Shown one piece after another: positions 30,785 to 43,588 of a stretch of DNA of 64,000 nucleotides; the stretch's first letter is position 1, and each line of letters starts with the position of its first letter. Under the pieces are notes generated by a model, which saw only the letters and a program-made list of their open reading frames with translations, searched no databases and had not been told where the DNA came from. Both the position numbers and the translations under genes were made by a program. Source of the DNA: Moniliophthora roreri. Its lineage: Eukaryota > Basidiomycota > Agaricomycetes > Agaricales > Marasmiaceae. Location: assembly GCA_001466705.2 (NCBI GenBank), contig LATX02000057.1, forward strand, positions 124,001-188,000. The letters are read 5' to 3'.

Positions 30785-33302
30785 TATATATGTATTCGAC
30801 GGTGGAAGACAAGAAGCAGAAGGGATTGTTTTGATGTATAGGTTTCGATGGTCCAGTTCAGTTGCCGATATCCCCAAATTGAACCATTCCAATTACGGCA
30901 ATCACCCTTGCACCGCCGCTTACTCCGTTCCAACGAACCGAACCAAGCGAGCTGGCAGGTTTAGTACTAGCACCTAGCCACTGCTACTACTACGACACTA
31001 CTCCTACTCCTCCTACTCCATCTCCTACTACTACTACTCCTCCTACTCTACATCCATCTCCTACTACTCCATCTCCTACTCTACATCCATCTCCTCTTCC
31101 TTTTCTTGTCTCCCGACAACTACCCGACTTGCTTCACCTAATCCGGCTCCTTGTTCTCCACGCTCGTACCCATTACTCCTCGCTAATTTTTACTCACTCT
31201 TCCAAATCCCTTTTTTCGCTACAGAAGCTCTTCTGCCTAGGCCAATCCTCGGAGCCTCCCATTTTCCTCTCCATCACGGGCCAGCACCCGTGAACAGCTT
31301 CATACGGACCGACTCCAGCTATTTCTCCTTACCTCGGCAAGACTCATTTCTCGATGGACGGGCCTTTTTAGCGACTGTCTGACACCTCCCCCTCTATTAT
31401 GTCTTTCGCCCGTTCTTTCCCCCCTCCTTCTATATGGTACCATCTGCCACTCTTTCCATCGTTCCATGGTTCAATTTAGCTTTTGACTCCGTATTCTCGT
31501 GTATTCTTTCACCACCAAAACCCCCTTCTCACCAGGCAACGGTAGTGTCCCACACACACAAAACACTATCACTACTGACAATGTCGGATCGGGTAACTGC
31601 CACAGTACTGGCTACCTTTTGCAAAAAAAAAAAAAAATAGAATAAAATAAAAAATCTCCCAACCGCAGTGCCGCGATGCATAATCTTTCTCTCTCGCGCG
31701 GTAGCCCACCGGTTGTTCCACATGCTACACCCTGCCACACACACCCTCCCAGCCGGAAAGAGCACTATCCCTCTTGCCGAAATATCCCAAGAAAAACTTG
31801 ACTGATACACAAGGATAGGCATATACATACATACTCTTTGCGGCTCGCGGATGCATTCGCCGTTCAAAGGCCATAAGATGGCTTTTACCCTCTCTCTCAT
31901 GACCATTCTCCATGCTCTTCGGTATATCGGAACTTTCATCCGGTCAGAGTCTTTTCACACTAGTCTTGGCTTTTGTACGTTTTAGCCTGGACGCCCGACA
32001 CTTGGTCAATACTCTTTAGGTATGCCCGGCACTAGCCTCATCTCTCACTCTCCCAAAATACGCATGTTCCGAGTAGCCCGTGATACCAGCGCTCAATCAA
32101 GAGAAAAAAAGGTGTTTGCTAGTCTGTGCAGATGACCCTTCCAAATCGTAGGTCCGCGTTGCCTGAACCGGATAAAAAGCTTGACAGTAGCCAAATCTTG
32201 GACTTGGAAAATTCAAATACTTGGATAGCCGATGTATGCTATGCAAGATGTCAAGGCACTGCTTATCTCTCCCTCCCTCTATCTCTCAAGATGAAACCAA
32301 AAACGTCGTTGGCCGCAGGGGTAGTTAATAAACATCTGCCATTTGCCACCAATCCGGGGTAGAATGAATGGGTAAGGTTACTTCACAGCCGCGCCCTTGC
32401 TCTTAGGTTGAAACCGACGGCGCGTTGATCTTGCTTGGACCCGACGCCCGCTCGACATCTACTTTGAGTCTTGAATCAAGGTATTGTAATACCTGTACCA
32501 AATCTCCGACTTGGACTATTCATTTCCAACCGTCTCCTTCAACTCGGAATCCGAATTACACACACATATTACTCAAGGCATAACACAGCGATTGACCTCA
32601 GAGAAAGATTAACATCAATATAACTCACCCCCGCACCAACCAGTTCGTTTCAGCTCACACAACAACTCGAGGAACAACTCGACATTCTCTCTCTCTCTCT
32701 TTATTTCATTTCTCCCCGGCAAGATCAATACCATCTGATGGCGATGGCTCATGGTCCATAATCCATTCGAAAGATAATGTCAACAGTCATCGTAAACGCA
32801 AATTTATCAGACGATATATACTGACATTTTGGGCTGTGAGCCATGTGGGCGCGTATTCCTCTCGGGGGTACGAGGTCAAGCAAGGGTAAAGAAGGGGCGG
32901 GATGACAAAACGTTTCTCAGCTCTCGCGGGAGAACATCTACCTTGAGATGTGACTCTGAGTCGCCGGAGCAAAAAGCACGAGTTCTTTTCCCTTCTGTTT
33001 GATGCCGAGTGAACCCAAAATCTGTAGAATGGTTACATTTAGAGGCCATGGAAACACAGAAGATGAGCGAGGCTGTGTTTCGTTGTGAAGGGTCAAGGAT
33101 CTAAAGGCGTCATAGTGATTTCTTCGCGATACAGGAACGAAGGGACCGCCAGTGAGGATCATCATCCCGCAATCATATGCATCTTGTCTCACGATCCGGT
33201 TCACTGAGAACGTACTAGAAGAAATTTACCCTTGATTATCCTTTGCATCGACAAGGCGAAAACGAGATACGTACGCCCAAGCTAGTAATCACTCGTTTCA
33301 AG
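30785..33302. other. gene-poor region upstream of bZIP gene
   Basis: Probably includes a long bZIP 5' leader and promoter. CTAC/CTCC-rich simple sequence lies at 30982-31095, an A-run with AT-rich sequence at 31625-31655 and a CT run near 32687-32700. Open frames on the minus strand (31529-31939, 32938-33204) show no recognisable protein. Confidence 0.35.
30982..31095. repeat. imperfect CTACTACT / CATCTCCTACT simple repeat
   Basis: Interleaved CTA and CTC triplets and repeated CATCTCCTACT units, directly upstream of the bZIP gene (about 200-310 bases before its ATG on the minus strand). A purine-rich tract in the transcript or promoter. Confidence 0.7.
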
Positions 33303-36300
33303 CTAACAACTCATCCGTTGATTTCGTAGGGCCTCGCGAGCTTCAGCCTCAGATGGTGGCGTCTCAAACCGTCCGCCTCGATTCGGGTTGATTATCTTAC
33401 TACATCATACATTGGAAAATGAGCCGAAGAACATACCGTAGGGTATTGGTATTAGCAATATGTAAGCAATGATTATCACAGCGTGTGCCCCCTACTCGTT
33501 CTCAGACCGGTCGAGTAACTTGCGGTTGGCTTGTATACCGTATTTCAACGCAGCACTCGAGGATTTGCACATGAATACGCCCGGCCCCACCCCATGCGTT
33601 TCAACCTGGCATGGGACGTCCCTTCGAAGAGTTTATATTCGATCTGCGGGTCAAGGCAATGACTTGTTCTTGTTGATGGGTCAGCGGGATTCCTTGATGG
33701 CATTGATGTGAATGAGCGAATAAGTAAAAGAACGCACTAAAGAGGCGCCAATCAGGTGCTTGGGCCATGTTATAGTACGGTATGAGGTCTGAGGGGGAGA
33801 GCAGTGCAGTGGGTCAATCACCCGTTCATTTTCTCTGTCGAGTGGACAGAGAGTGTATAGCTTCGATACGGTAACTTGGACTCTAGGACAAACTGTCGTC
33901 CTTCAAAACAACCATCGTCTTGACTATCCATCCGGGTTTCCGTCAGGTGTAACAGGAACCATGTTGAAACCATGCTGCTATTGATGAAGTTAATTAGTCT
34001 GAAGACCCAAAAGAGAGGTACTTGGGAAAAGCGCAGTGGCAGGTCAAGTAGTCGCCCATCAATATTTCATTATGGTATCAAGATTTATTGCGGCTGGGTG
34101 TTCCTATCAATTCAGGAGTTTGATGCGATACACCGACGGTAGTTTCAACGATAGCTTGCTTTTGAGATCGATGAGGTATGTCATGCAAGGAAAACTACAC
34201 GACTGAGGATTGACCAGAGGACGATCCGACTCGACAGCGACTTCACGGCGATATCAGCATGGGGATGAATAAAGGGTTCGATTTGGCATAAGAAGGGTAG
34301 GCGTTGGTAGATGGAGATAGAGATTCGCAACCCTGAAATGATGTGAGCAGTGGCGGTGGAGAGGGCGTGAGAAAAATGACATAAGGACTAAATCCGTTAG
34401 CGCCGAGGCTTGACGCTGGCTCCCCCAGAACACCCAGAACACCTCGAGCTTTGTCTGGTCTCGGCTTACAATACTTGGCTATTACGCTAACGTTCTCTAA
34501 TTGTCTTTCGATATAATTTGGGCTTTTCTACGGACATCAACGGCCTGAGCTTTCTAAGTCTTGGTGAGCTTGGTCATCCATCGGTCATCCATCGGTCATC
34601 CATCGGTCATCCATCGGTCATTCATCTCCAATGGTGAGGTGAAATCACATTTGCTATTCGCATCACATCGAGCTTGTGATTGTGCTCATGAGTTTGAAAC
34701 AACATGAAACTCACCTTTCTGATATTCAGTCTGCCCAAGCCTCATCGGTTTTTTTTACGTTCTCTTGGTCCATCCGACGGCATTGGCGAAGAAGGTCTCT
34801 TTTTGATGCGCCCTCAACACCAAAACTCCAAGTAACCAATCGAAAACGGTGGGTTCTGACATCCTATATGTCCGATGTGAGTTGTCGGAGCAAGTCGGAA
34901 ACTGAGCCTTTGCGCGACACATATTATTGCTCCGCATTCGGTTGCTTGGCGAACGCACGATTGGACACGCCGACGTTACTGTCGGCGGTATCAAAACAGG
35001 GCACGCATGAGTTGTATATTCTCTTGAGCGTTGCCGCTGGCAGATAAAACACGTTCCGTATACCCCGAGACCGTCATGAGCGGGCTTGAACTGGACCCTG
35101 TCAGACACCATCCTAAGTTTGATTCATTCCAGGCGGCGCGTCTGAAGAGCGTGCTAGCAAGAAGTTGAGACTGAAAGGAAGGAAGAGTCCATTGAGATTA
35201 CCACCACAGATAAGGAGTTCAAAGGTCGGCCAGGCTCAGAGTTCAGTTTTCTTGCGTGATTGGTGCAGCAGAATTACATACCAAACAAGCTGGCTCGTTT
35301 GATAGAGAAGAGCGTATCAGAAACTTTTTGCAAGTTGAATTGGACCCTCGCTCCATTTGAAACAAAAACAAGGGGTGGATAGACGAAGGACTGATTGCGC
35401 CTTCCCCACACCAACATACACTGTGCGCTACAAACCATTCGCCGGTGTGGTGTATATGGTAATGGTGTCCGGGCAGGAGGAAGCTAATCTGAGGAAGTCA
35501 TTTCAAGATATGTACGCGTCAACAATCAAGAAACATTTGATCCTCCCTGCTTCGAAATTTGCCGATCTGATGAACATTCAAAAATCTTGATCCAGGTCAA
35601 AGCATTGTTCGGTAGCTGCAATTGAATGTCATATAGTAGGGAAGATAACACGGGTACCATTGACTTGGATTCGGATAGAAGAGTAAGGTTTGACGCGTTC
35701 GCGGAGCGTACCATGATGCTTCTGAGACTTCTCCCGGAATGCAGCAAATAAGAGAGCAGCATTTTTAACAAGTCCTGGCTCCCGTTGAAGAACGTCGCTG
35801 ATGCCTTGATCAACTCTGGTCGGATGCTTCATTGGTTCTAGAAAGAAAGGTAACTCACTGTACCCCACTTGCTGAAGATTTCAAGCTACGTTGTGTCCAC
35901 CCATTGAAAGCCGTCCCGGCGACTCAAGGCGGAGATTAGCGATCAACCAAAATTCGCACTAAGATAACGTACCTCTCTGAACAATTTGCAGTGCCCCTCC
36001 CCCAATACTACCTCGCCCCGGTTACAGAAGCAGCGGACAGCCGCCTCAGGCAAGTTGACACCTAGGAAGCCCCCTGGAACCTCATGTCTTCTGGATGGCG
36101 ACAACCGCTGGAGTGGCCTTTAAACGAATAGAAGTGCAGACCTCAGAGAAGTCCCAGAGACCGCAAAGTGAGTGATGGTTACTTCGAAACTCTCTAGCAG
36201 CCTGTATCGCAAGGAGGCTGTCGAGTATATGGAAGGGTCTGGGGAAGGTACGGTTGAATTGAATCCAAGTAGCAAAGTAAGTCCAACTTCGAAACAATGC

Positions 36301-36589
36301 GATTTTGGGATCTTGTTGATGTTGTAAAACAGTTATTTTGGGTGATAAGTCTCTCTAGTAAGCATCAGTCATACACATAGAAACCGAGTGAGGCTGTTAC
36401 CATTGGCGGGAGATGCACGAGATGCACGAGGACCCCGTATTTGATCGAACCAATGAACTCCTGTTTTCTCAGCTTAGGACCCATATCTGTATTGACAACG
36501 TAAGTATATCATTAATAAGGATGTTCTGGGTGAATGTAGCCCATTCTGACGAGGATTGTTGCATGGGCTGAGAATGAGCGACGATGGGT
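33303..36589. other. gene-poor region with exon-like fragments
   Basis: No gene could be assembled. Minus-strand pieces look protein-coding: 33303-33395 (IINPNRGGRFETPPSEAEAR to a stop), just upstream of it a hydrophobic AVIIIAYILLIPIPY, and near 35640-35865 (ELPFFLEPMKHPTRVDQGIS). They lack consistent joins, so they may be parts of unrecognised or decayed genes. Confidence 0.35.
34571..34627. repeat. 11-bp tandem repeat
   Basis: About five copies of the 11-mer CGGTCATCCAT in a head-to-tail array, the last copy with one substitution (cattcat). No coding sense; located in the gene-poor block. Confidence 0.85.
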
Positions 36590-36821
36590 AAGGGAAAGAG
36601 ATGGGCGCCAAAGTGCCACGCGAACTCGTAATCTAACCAAAATCTCACCACAGCCCAACAAACTCCTCGCTCTTTTCCCGTGATATTAACAAACTTTCCC
36701 TTGTTACTCCAACGACACCGAAGCAAATGCGACTCGTTGACTTGACTGCCACTATCTCCTCTTCACCTCGCACTACCTCTCTTCCAAATGAAGAAGCCAA
36801 AAATCCTAGTCGGTGGCGGAT
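36590..36821 (+). pseudogene. truncated duplicate of GUP1 promoter and exon 1
   Basis: Nearly the same sequence as the promoter and first exon of GUP1 2.3 kb downstream. Shared pieces include agatgggcgc, agtgccacgc, ccaacaaactcct, and then coding sequence for MRLVDLT and [15 protein letters not shown], compared with GUP1 at about 38755-39136. The copy lacks the segment of GUP1 exon 1 between accgaagca and caaatgcgac, stops in mid-exon, and runs into unrelated sequence. It has no membrane domain. It may still carry an active promoter. Confidence 0.8.
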
Positions 36822-37132
36822 CACGATACAGAAGGTGACCCAAGGAGCCTCTCATGTCATATTCACTCAAGCTTGGAAACAAACGCGATACATTGCACAA
36901 CCATACATACATTCGAGCTGGTATGTTATCTGGCAGTCTCCATTTACTTCCCTCTCCCGCGATGTTCGCGCAAACCACCTGGCATTTTTAAAAAGGGAGC
37001 CCGTCTTCGAAGTTGGTCAGTCATTCCATCTGTACCTGTATATTTCATAGGCCCATTATCCACCTCGCAATAAAGCCCGTTTGGTCTTGCGTCATTCACT
37101 CGCTCTATAGCTAGGACAGATGTTTCGATTCA

Positions 37133-38657
37133 TCATTTGCGAGCCCTTGACTCCGAGCGCTTCTTTAGATCGAGAAGCTCCTTGCCGAGCTTGGGTTCGG
37201 CAGCGATGGTAAACTATAATAGTCGGAGAATGTGCTTGAAATCCGAATCCTCGATGTACAAGGCGTCTGTTCCCACTTCGTTGGTTATATAACGAACATA
37301 GAGAATGCCCGGTTGAGTTTCCAACTTTTTGCCAGGTTCGTAGATGACCTGCTCCATAGCTTTCAACATGATTGTACGGGGCGTCTCTTTGTTTTGGTCC
37401 CAAGCCTTCTGCAGGGTCATACTAGCGGAGTCACGACCATACGCAGTATGCCACTGACTGACCGGCGTACGTCGTTTCTTCGGATCCGGACCACTCTGGC
37501 TCCCCGTCTGCCTTCCTTTTCCTACTCGACACTGACGCTGACGCCGCAAAATCATATATCTGACCCGAACCACTTGTCGCACTGCTCTCCGAATCCGTCC
37601 TTGCTGTATTGCCTCTTGCGGTACCATCCATCTGATCCTGAACATCGCGGTCGACTCATCGAGGGTCTCAGACCATTCTGAACAAGTTGACGTGACAGCT
37701 GAAATTCTCGGTTGTCTATGTGTCCAGGACGTGAACCCCATAGACGACACTGGCCAGTCTCCTAGACCGTCCTACTGCGGAGATCACGAAATAGGGACAG
37801 ACGTTGGTGGCGATCCATTTTGAGCAGATGTCTCCGCAAATGAATGACAACGCGCTTGCTAAAGGATGTCCTTACTCGCGAAGATGTGGCATCTAGACCT
37901 TTAACATCCTCGTAAAGAATGTGACACGGGAGTTCAGCGCTGTTGGGGTTGGGGCCAGGGAGCAGGTTTCGCACTTGCTCGTCTGTCAAGTCTTGCACGC
38001 CAGTGGTAATCGCTTCAATGATTTCTGCACGGACGAGGTCGAATTCAAACAGATCTCGGGGTACGGGTCCGACATCGTGATGCCTCTGGCACAGTGGTGC
38101 AGCGAGCCTGCCGGGAACGGCCACATCCTTGTCAATCAACAGCCACGCATCCTTGCCCAAGTGGCTAAGGCAAAACACCTTATTTATATCGTCAAGGCGT
38201 AGAGTAGCTACGCCATCTGAATGAAATAGGAACAAGCGTTCTTCGTAGAAATCAAATTTTATCATTTTCTTCTCCAACAGCGTTGATAAAGGACGAAGAT
38301 TCGATAAATGCTGTTCCCTGATAGATTGTCAAACGAGAGTATCACTGAATGGAGGTAGCCCAACCCACCGATTCCAGGGTGTCTGGTAATGACAGTTGCC
38401 CATCTTTTCGGTTTCGAGGCCTCATCACCCTGCATAACCATCCGTAAAGACGACTCTGGTCGAAGTAAAGCCTTTGGAGGGAAACTGAAAGTCGAAGCTG
38501 GAAAAAGAGTAAAGGTGTCTCGAGTGTGTGGTACGTTCTCCATATAATGCTCAAGATCAGCAGAAGTCAATTGTTCCTGCTCCCAAAACTGATACTGTCG
38601 CGAAGTCGGAGGAACCTCCGTCCATCCCTTGCACAAATAGAATGACGATTCTGCCAT
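37133..38657 (-). pseudogene. decayed Crinkler/RHS-like P-loop NTPase gene
   Basis: From ATG 38657 (MAESSFYLCKGW) the frame runs through FWEQEQLTSADLEHYM and ASKPKRWATVITRHPGIG. A 51-nt intron (gtgggt...ctatcag) then joins to NSIYRIFVLYQR, so the Walker A motif reads GIGNS with Asn where Lys is expected. Directly after, the frame is lost by what looks like a one-base deletion. The adjacent frame continues LLEKKMIKFDFYEERLFLFHSDGV, DAWLLIDKDVAVPGRLA and a further 130 residues to a stop at 37762. A downstream part holds PRTIMLKAMEQVIYEPGKK and, beyond an in-frame TAG at 37214-37216, FTIAAEPKLGKELLDLKKRS. The plan matches the Agaricomycete NTPase-plus-effector-like families related to Crinklers and RHS proteins. 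Family naming is by general resemblance only. Confidence 0.6.
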
Positions 38658-38947
38658 AGATGATGGTCATTAAAAAGGATTAACGGGAGCGTCAGTTGGT
38701 GGTTGGTTTGAACTAAGCTTTTAAGGAGCACTGCATTCTCAGAGTGGGAGCGAGTGGGAAAGGGGGAGATGGGCGCTAAAAGTGCCACGCAAACTGACAC
38801 TGAGCCTTGTGCTGGCGATACGCCCATAATCGTATGCTCTATCCTCTACCCCATTACAGTCCAACAAACTCCTCTCGTTCCTTTCCCCGATATTAATCCC
38901 TTGAGGCAGTCAAGAAGTACAGTTCGGCGTCTTTCGATATTTCCCTA

Positions 38948-41176
38948 ATGAGTGCTGAAGAATACGAACTTCCTATTACCACTTCAACAACACCGAAGCA
39001 TCGTCGAAAACCATCGCTTACAGAAGATATCCTACCGAAACAAATGCGACTCGTTGACTTGACTGTCACTATTCCCTCTTCATCCCGCACTACCTCTCTT
39101 CCAAATGAAGAAACCAAAAATCCTAGTCGATGGCGGACGGCGGAGTTCCAGTTCTATTATATTGTTGCAGCAATAGTCATACCGATTATGATATGGATAC
39201 CAGTCACCCTCAGTAGCCGTGAGTAAATTTTCATCTATATCAAAGAAAATGCATTGATAGGACATAGCTTCACATCCCAATTATCCATTCTACAAGGGAA
39301 GACTTTCACAGGGATGGATTCTCGGCCGTCCTATCGTGAGTTTGCTGAGTATTATCGCTGGTTTTGCGCTTATAATAGCTGGCTTCAGGATAACAGTGAC
39401 GCGCAATATAGGTCTTTCCGAAACAACATACCCATTCTTACCGTCGTTGCAACCATTCTCTTCCTAGCGAAATGGATTTGGACCCGGGCCCATGCAGTGA
39501 CTGCACGAATAGTCCAAGACAATCTTCATCTTTTGCCATTCAATTTATTCTGCTCGTTATTATTCCTCTCTGGTTTGCACGGAACAAGTATCATCAAGAT
39601 CCTCGGGATTTTGACCATCAATTTCACGATAGCGAAGGTGTGCAAGGCCTCCAGGCTGGGTCCGATCCTCACATGGGTTTTCAATGGAATGGTATTGTTC
39701 ATGAACGATAGGTATAATGGGTACCGGTTTGGTGATGTCCTACCTTCCCTTGAGATTCTGGTAAGTGTCGGCTTACCTTGGATTATGTCAGTTTCTGACG
39801 CCAATTCGTCAGGACGCGTTTGAGGGTTTCCATCCAAGGTGGCACATAAGCTTCAATATAACTATGCTTCGACTGGTTTCTTTCAATATGGATTACTACT
39901 GGAGGTGCCGAGGAATCGGGTCAACTGAGGTACGGATCTCCCGTTTTGACCACTCAATTCTCTGACTTGAATGCAAGGCAGACAGGCTCCCATCTTAACG
40001 AACGTCAGCGTCTGAATGTACCTCACCCCGACGACATGTACAATTCCATTAATTACCTTGCCTACGCGCTCTATTCTCCGCTTTACATCGCTGGGCCAAT
40101 AATGACATTCAACGACTTCCTATGGCAGGTGCTTTACGCCAAGTCATCGTCCGCTTGACAGCTCGCTGAGCTTGACTATTCTAGTTTCGTCAACCGCAGC
40201 AGATTACTCGATCGACGATTTTGCGCTACTTGGTGCGATTTCTAGCGAGTCTTCTGACGATGGAGTTCATACTCCACTTCATGTATGTTGTAGCCATTAA
40301 AGATAGGAAGGCATGGATGGGAGATACTCCGACCGAAATCAGTATGATTGGATTTTGGAACCTCGTCATTGTCTGGTTGAAAGTAAGTTTTTCCAAGCGA
40401 TCAAACAGTATATTGGCTCAGATTACATGTCTCCAGCTACTTATACCTTGGCGTTTCTTCCGTCTCTGGGCATTAGCAGATGGGATTGACGCTCCCGAGA
40501 ACATGGTACGCTGCGTAGCGAACAACTACTCCACCTTTGGCTTTTGGAGGAGCTGGCACCGAAGCTATAATCTGTGGATCATACGGTGAGCTCCATGTCA
40601 GGAATGTGAGAGGTCGTCAAAACTAAAATAGAGGTCGACAGATACATCTACATTCCTCTTGGCGGCGTGAGGAACGTCTTTGTGAACAGCGTGCTCGTCT
40701 TCACCTTCGTCGCCCTATGGCACGATCTAACCTTCAAATTATTGGCCTGGGGATGGCTTGTGAGCTTGTTCATCCTTCCGGAGATGCTGGCTCGTTTTTT
40801 ACTCCCTGCTTCACGTGTATGTCTTTTTTTTGTTCAGAAGATACCCTGCTCATTGGATTCATCAAAGTACGGTGCCAAGCCCTGGTACCGACATGCATGT
40901 GCAGTTGGGGCTGTACTCAACATTCTTCTTATGATGATCGCCAACCTGGTAGGCTTTGTCATAGGCACGGATGGAATCCAGTTCTTCGTCGATCAACTGT
41001 TTGGAACGATATCTGGTCTGAAATTTCTCGTAGGCGCCGTGTGCTGCCTGTTCGTTGGTGCTCAGCTGATGTTCGAATACCGGTTAGTTCACATTACCGT
41101 ATGGACGCAGTAGTGATTCTAAAACTGTTTCCCCAGGGAGGAAGAGATGCGTAATGGGATATATCGTCGATGCTAA
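38948..41176 (+). CDS. GUP1: MBOAT acyltransferase GUP1 (GPI-anchor lipid remodelling)
   Basis: ER membrane-bound O-acyltransferase; fungal Gup1 adds a C26 acyl chain to GPI anchors and was first described in glycerol uptake. Many-exon gene with ATG 38948 ([14 protein letters not shown]), an N-terminal cytosolic leader, and then helices starting [18 protein letters not shown]. Typical GUP1 blocks are restored by splicing: [71 protein letters not shown] and the catalytic region [24 protein letters not shown] sequence ([18 protein letters not shown]) with IYIPLGG, followed by [20 protein letters not shown] containing the conserved MBOAT His. It ends [13 protein letters not shown], stop 41174-41176. 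Intact; about 590 residues. Confidence 0.93.
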
Positions 41177-41433
41177 GCAATGGGGCGCGGGCGGGTCTTG
41201 CAACTACATCATAGTCCACGAAAAAAAGGTCACGCAGAATGGTGTTCCCTTTGAATTATCGATCAGTCTCCGCCGAAGGTGCAAGCTTCGGTGTAGGGGA
41301 TTCAAGCACGCTCCTCACAATAGGCTGAGTAGTGCAAAGTCGAAACCCGCCCAATCATTATTAGATACTATACATACAATTATACAGACCCTGAAGACCA
41401 ATCAACATTAACAACCCAGGCGTTAAAATCTCT

Positions 41434-43588
41434 TTAGAGCGTATAATAGAATCCTGGCTTGCCCTCCAGCGGTCCTGCTAATTTTCCTTCACGGGCGAGC
41501 CTGTTCATGCGGCGGAAGTGGTACATTGTCACGAGCGCCAACAACATCATTACGATCTGGGCGACGAGTGTAACCCACAAACCTGTACAACGAGCGCAAT
41601 GTAAGTAGACAATAGGACGTCAATGGGAAGGATGTTACCTGGCAAGTACTTAGGCCTGTCTTTTTCACGGAAGACAGTGGTTGCAAGGATGCCTCCGATT
41701 CCGCCCCATGCAACAGTCAATGCCGATACCACGGCACGTTTACTTTGAGAGGCGACGTTATTTGCACCCTGTGGATCGCAAAAAGTCAAATACAGGTAGA
41801 CTGAGAAAGGAGAGGGACTTGCATATGCGAGAATTCCTGGAATACATCCTGCACTGCCAGCGTTGATGAAGAATGTTCCTTTTCAAGAAGAAAATTCTAC
41901 TCAGACTTGCACTACTCATCATCAAGGCCGATATCTTACCAGCGTATCTAACGGGATTGCGTGGGGAAAAGGCTGTCATGCAGGTTCCGACAAGAGTAAT
42001 CATCGCTTGAATAATGATGTATGAGGATCGGTGTTTTGTCTTGTCTGCCAGCCACGCAAATATCATCGCGGACAAGAACTGTAAAGAATCCCGTTGAGAA
42101 TGTATTTAGACGTGGATGGAAAGTGAAGGCTTGCAGCGGGACCATATGTTGGCGCACTCTGAAAAAGGCGTCAGAATTGAGTGACGACATACTATACCAA
42201 ACGAGTACGAACCAGAAGCAGGGAATCCGTAGTGTTATATCCCATGCCACTAAGGATCACAGGGATGAAATATGCCAACATATAGGCGGGTAACGTAGCG
42301 CAACAAAACATAATTCCTAAAGAGACAGTTGGTATCTAGCTTGTTTTGGAGCAGTGAAACTCACCATATACCCAGAGTGTCCAGTCACTGAGGTGATGGA
42401 GAACTTTCCGGATGTTGATCTCATCGGGTACGGAATCTCCACGATCATCCTGAACTCGTCTAAGGATGACAGCGGTTTGCTCTTTGGAGAGGAATTTGTT
42501 TCTGTCTGGGAAGTCCGGGAGAAAGAAGAATCCGACGAGTCCCAGACCAATTGTGATTATTCCCTCAACGAACTGGAAGGACATTAAAACGATGACGGAA
42601 AAGAAGAACGGAATGAGACATACGAAGATCCAAGACCATCCAGCCATACCAGACCTTCCATTGAGCAAACTGAGCCCATACGCCATTATGCTACTGAAGG
42701 CGCTGATAGTGATGGACATCAAATAAAATGCGGCAATTCTATGAAAAAAATGCATATTAAGACCACCGAGTCAGGTCCTCTGATCGCATGGCATACCGTT
42801 TTTGGACCTCGTGTCGTTTGTACCTGCGAAGACGCCGGATAAGATATGAAAGTAGGAGTCGGAATAAGCACATACCATGTAGAGATGATATAGACCATTG
42901 CGGGGAAGAAGGGGGCCTAAAGGGCGTTAGCCACGAGCCAACGTCATTGCATACGTATACCGCACCTCGAGGGCACCAAGGAGAATTCGGCACAGGGTTA
43001 GCATCTCCCAGCTCTTCACAAAGGCCATTCCAGTTTGTACAGCTCCCCAACCAACCACGATGAAGGTGATAAGATTGCGGGCGCCCGTTCTACGAAGGAT
43101 TGCATTGCCAGGTATTTGTCTAGAGGACATTGAGAGGGTGCGCCTTCAGCAGTTGGCTTCCTACTCACAAGAGGATGTATGGGACAAAGTACAAGCAACT
43201 TGCAATGCTATAACGTTCCCCAACCTCGAGGTGCTACGTTCCTTGACGTTAGACAGTTCGCGCGAGATGTCAGAGCAGCGCTTACGAGAGCATTCCCCAT
43301 CCCAGCAACTCTTGCTGAGCCCAAGTTGATTCGGTCAATGAGCGCGAAGGAATACATGACAGCGAGTAACGGCAGAACTCGGAAATCGATATATAACCTA
43401 CAGCGCATTGATCCATTAGTTTCCTCCTACAAAAGACATACACTGTAGGGCACTCACAATGTCTTCCGCACATTTACGCCCGACGTGTCGACGACACCAT
43501 CAAGAGCTTCCACTTCCACTTCCTCTGCAGGAGATCCTCTGATCTCTTTCTTCTCAGACAATGACGACGAGGAGTCCTTGTTTTCCAT
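41434..43588 (-). CDS. MFS transporter, anion:cation symporter (Dal5-like) family, paralogue 1
   Basis: Twelve-helix plasma-membrane carrier of the family that includes allantoate, nicotinate and related organic-anion permeases. From MENKDSSSS (ATG 43588) an acidic, Ser-rich N-terminus leads, after an intron, to DFRVLPLLAVMYSFALIDRI and NLGSARVAGM, the classic first helix of this family. Next come IPGNAILRRTGARNLITFIV, GMAFVKSWEMLTLCRILLGA, WYKRHEVQKR, GWSWIFIVEG-type sequence, ILRRVQDDRGDSVPDE in the central loop, and AVVSALTVAWGGIGGILATT, FREKDRPKYLPG. It ends GKPGFYYTL with a stop at 41434-41436. An in-frame ATG at 43756 is a less likely start. Substrate unknown. Confidence 0.88.

Noticed and set aside
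31529..31939. 136-codon minus-strand frame
   Set aside because: Low-complexity Phe run from a T-rich tract and no domain; probably leader or spacer of the bZIP gene.
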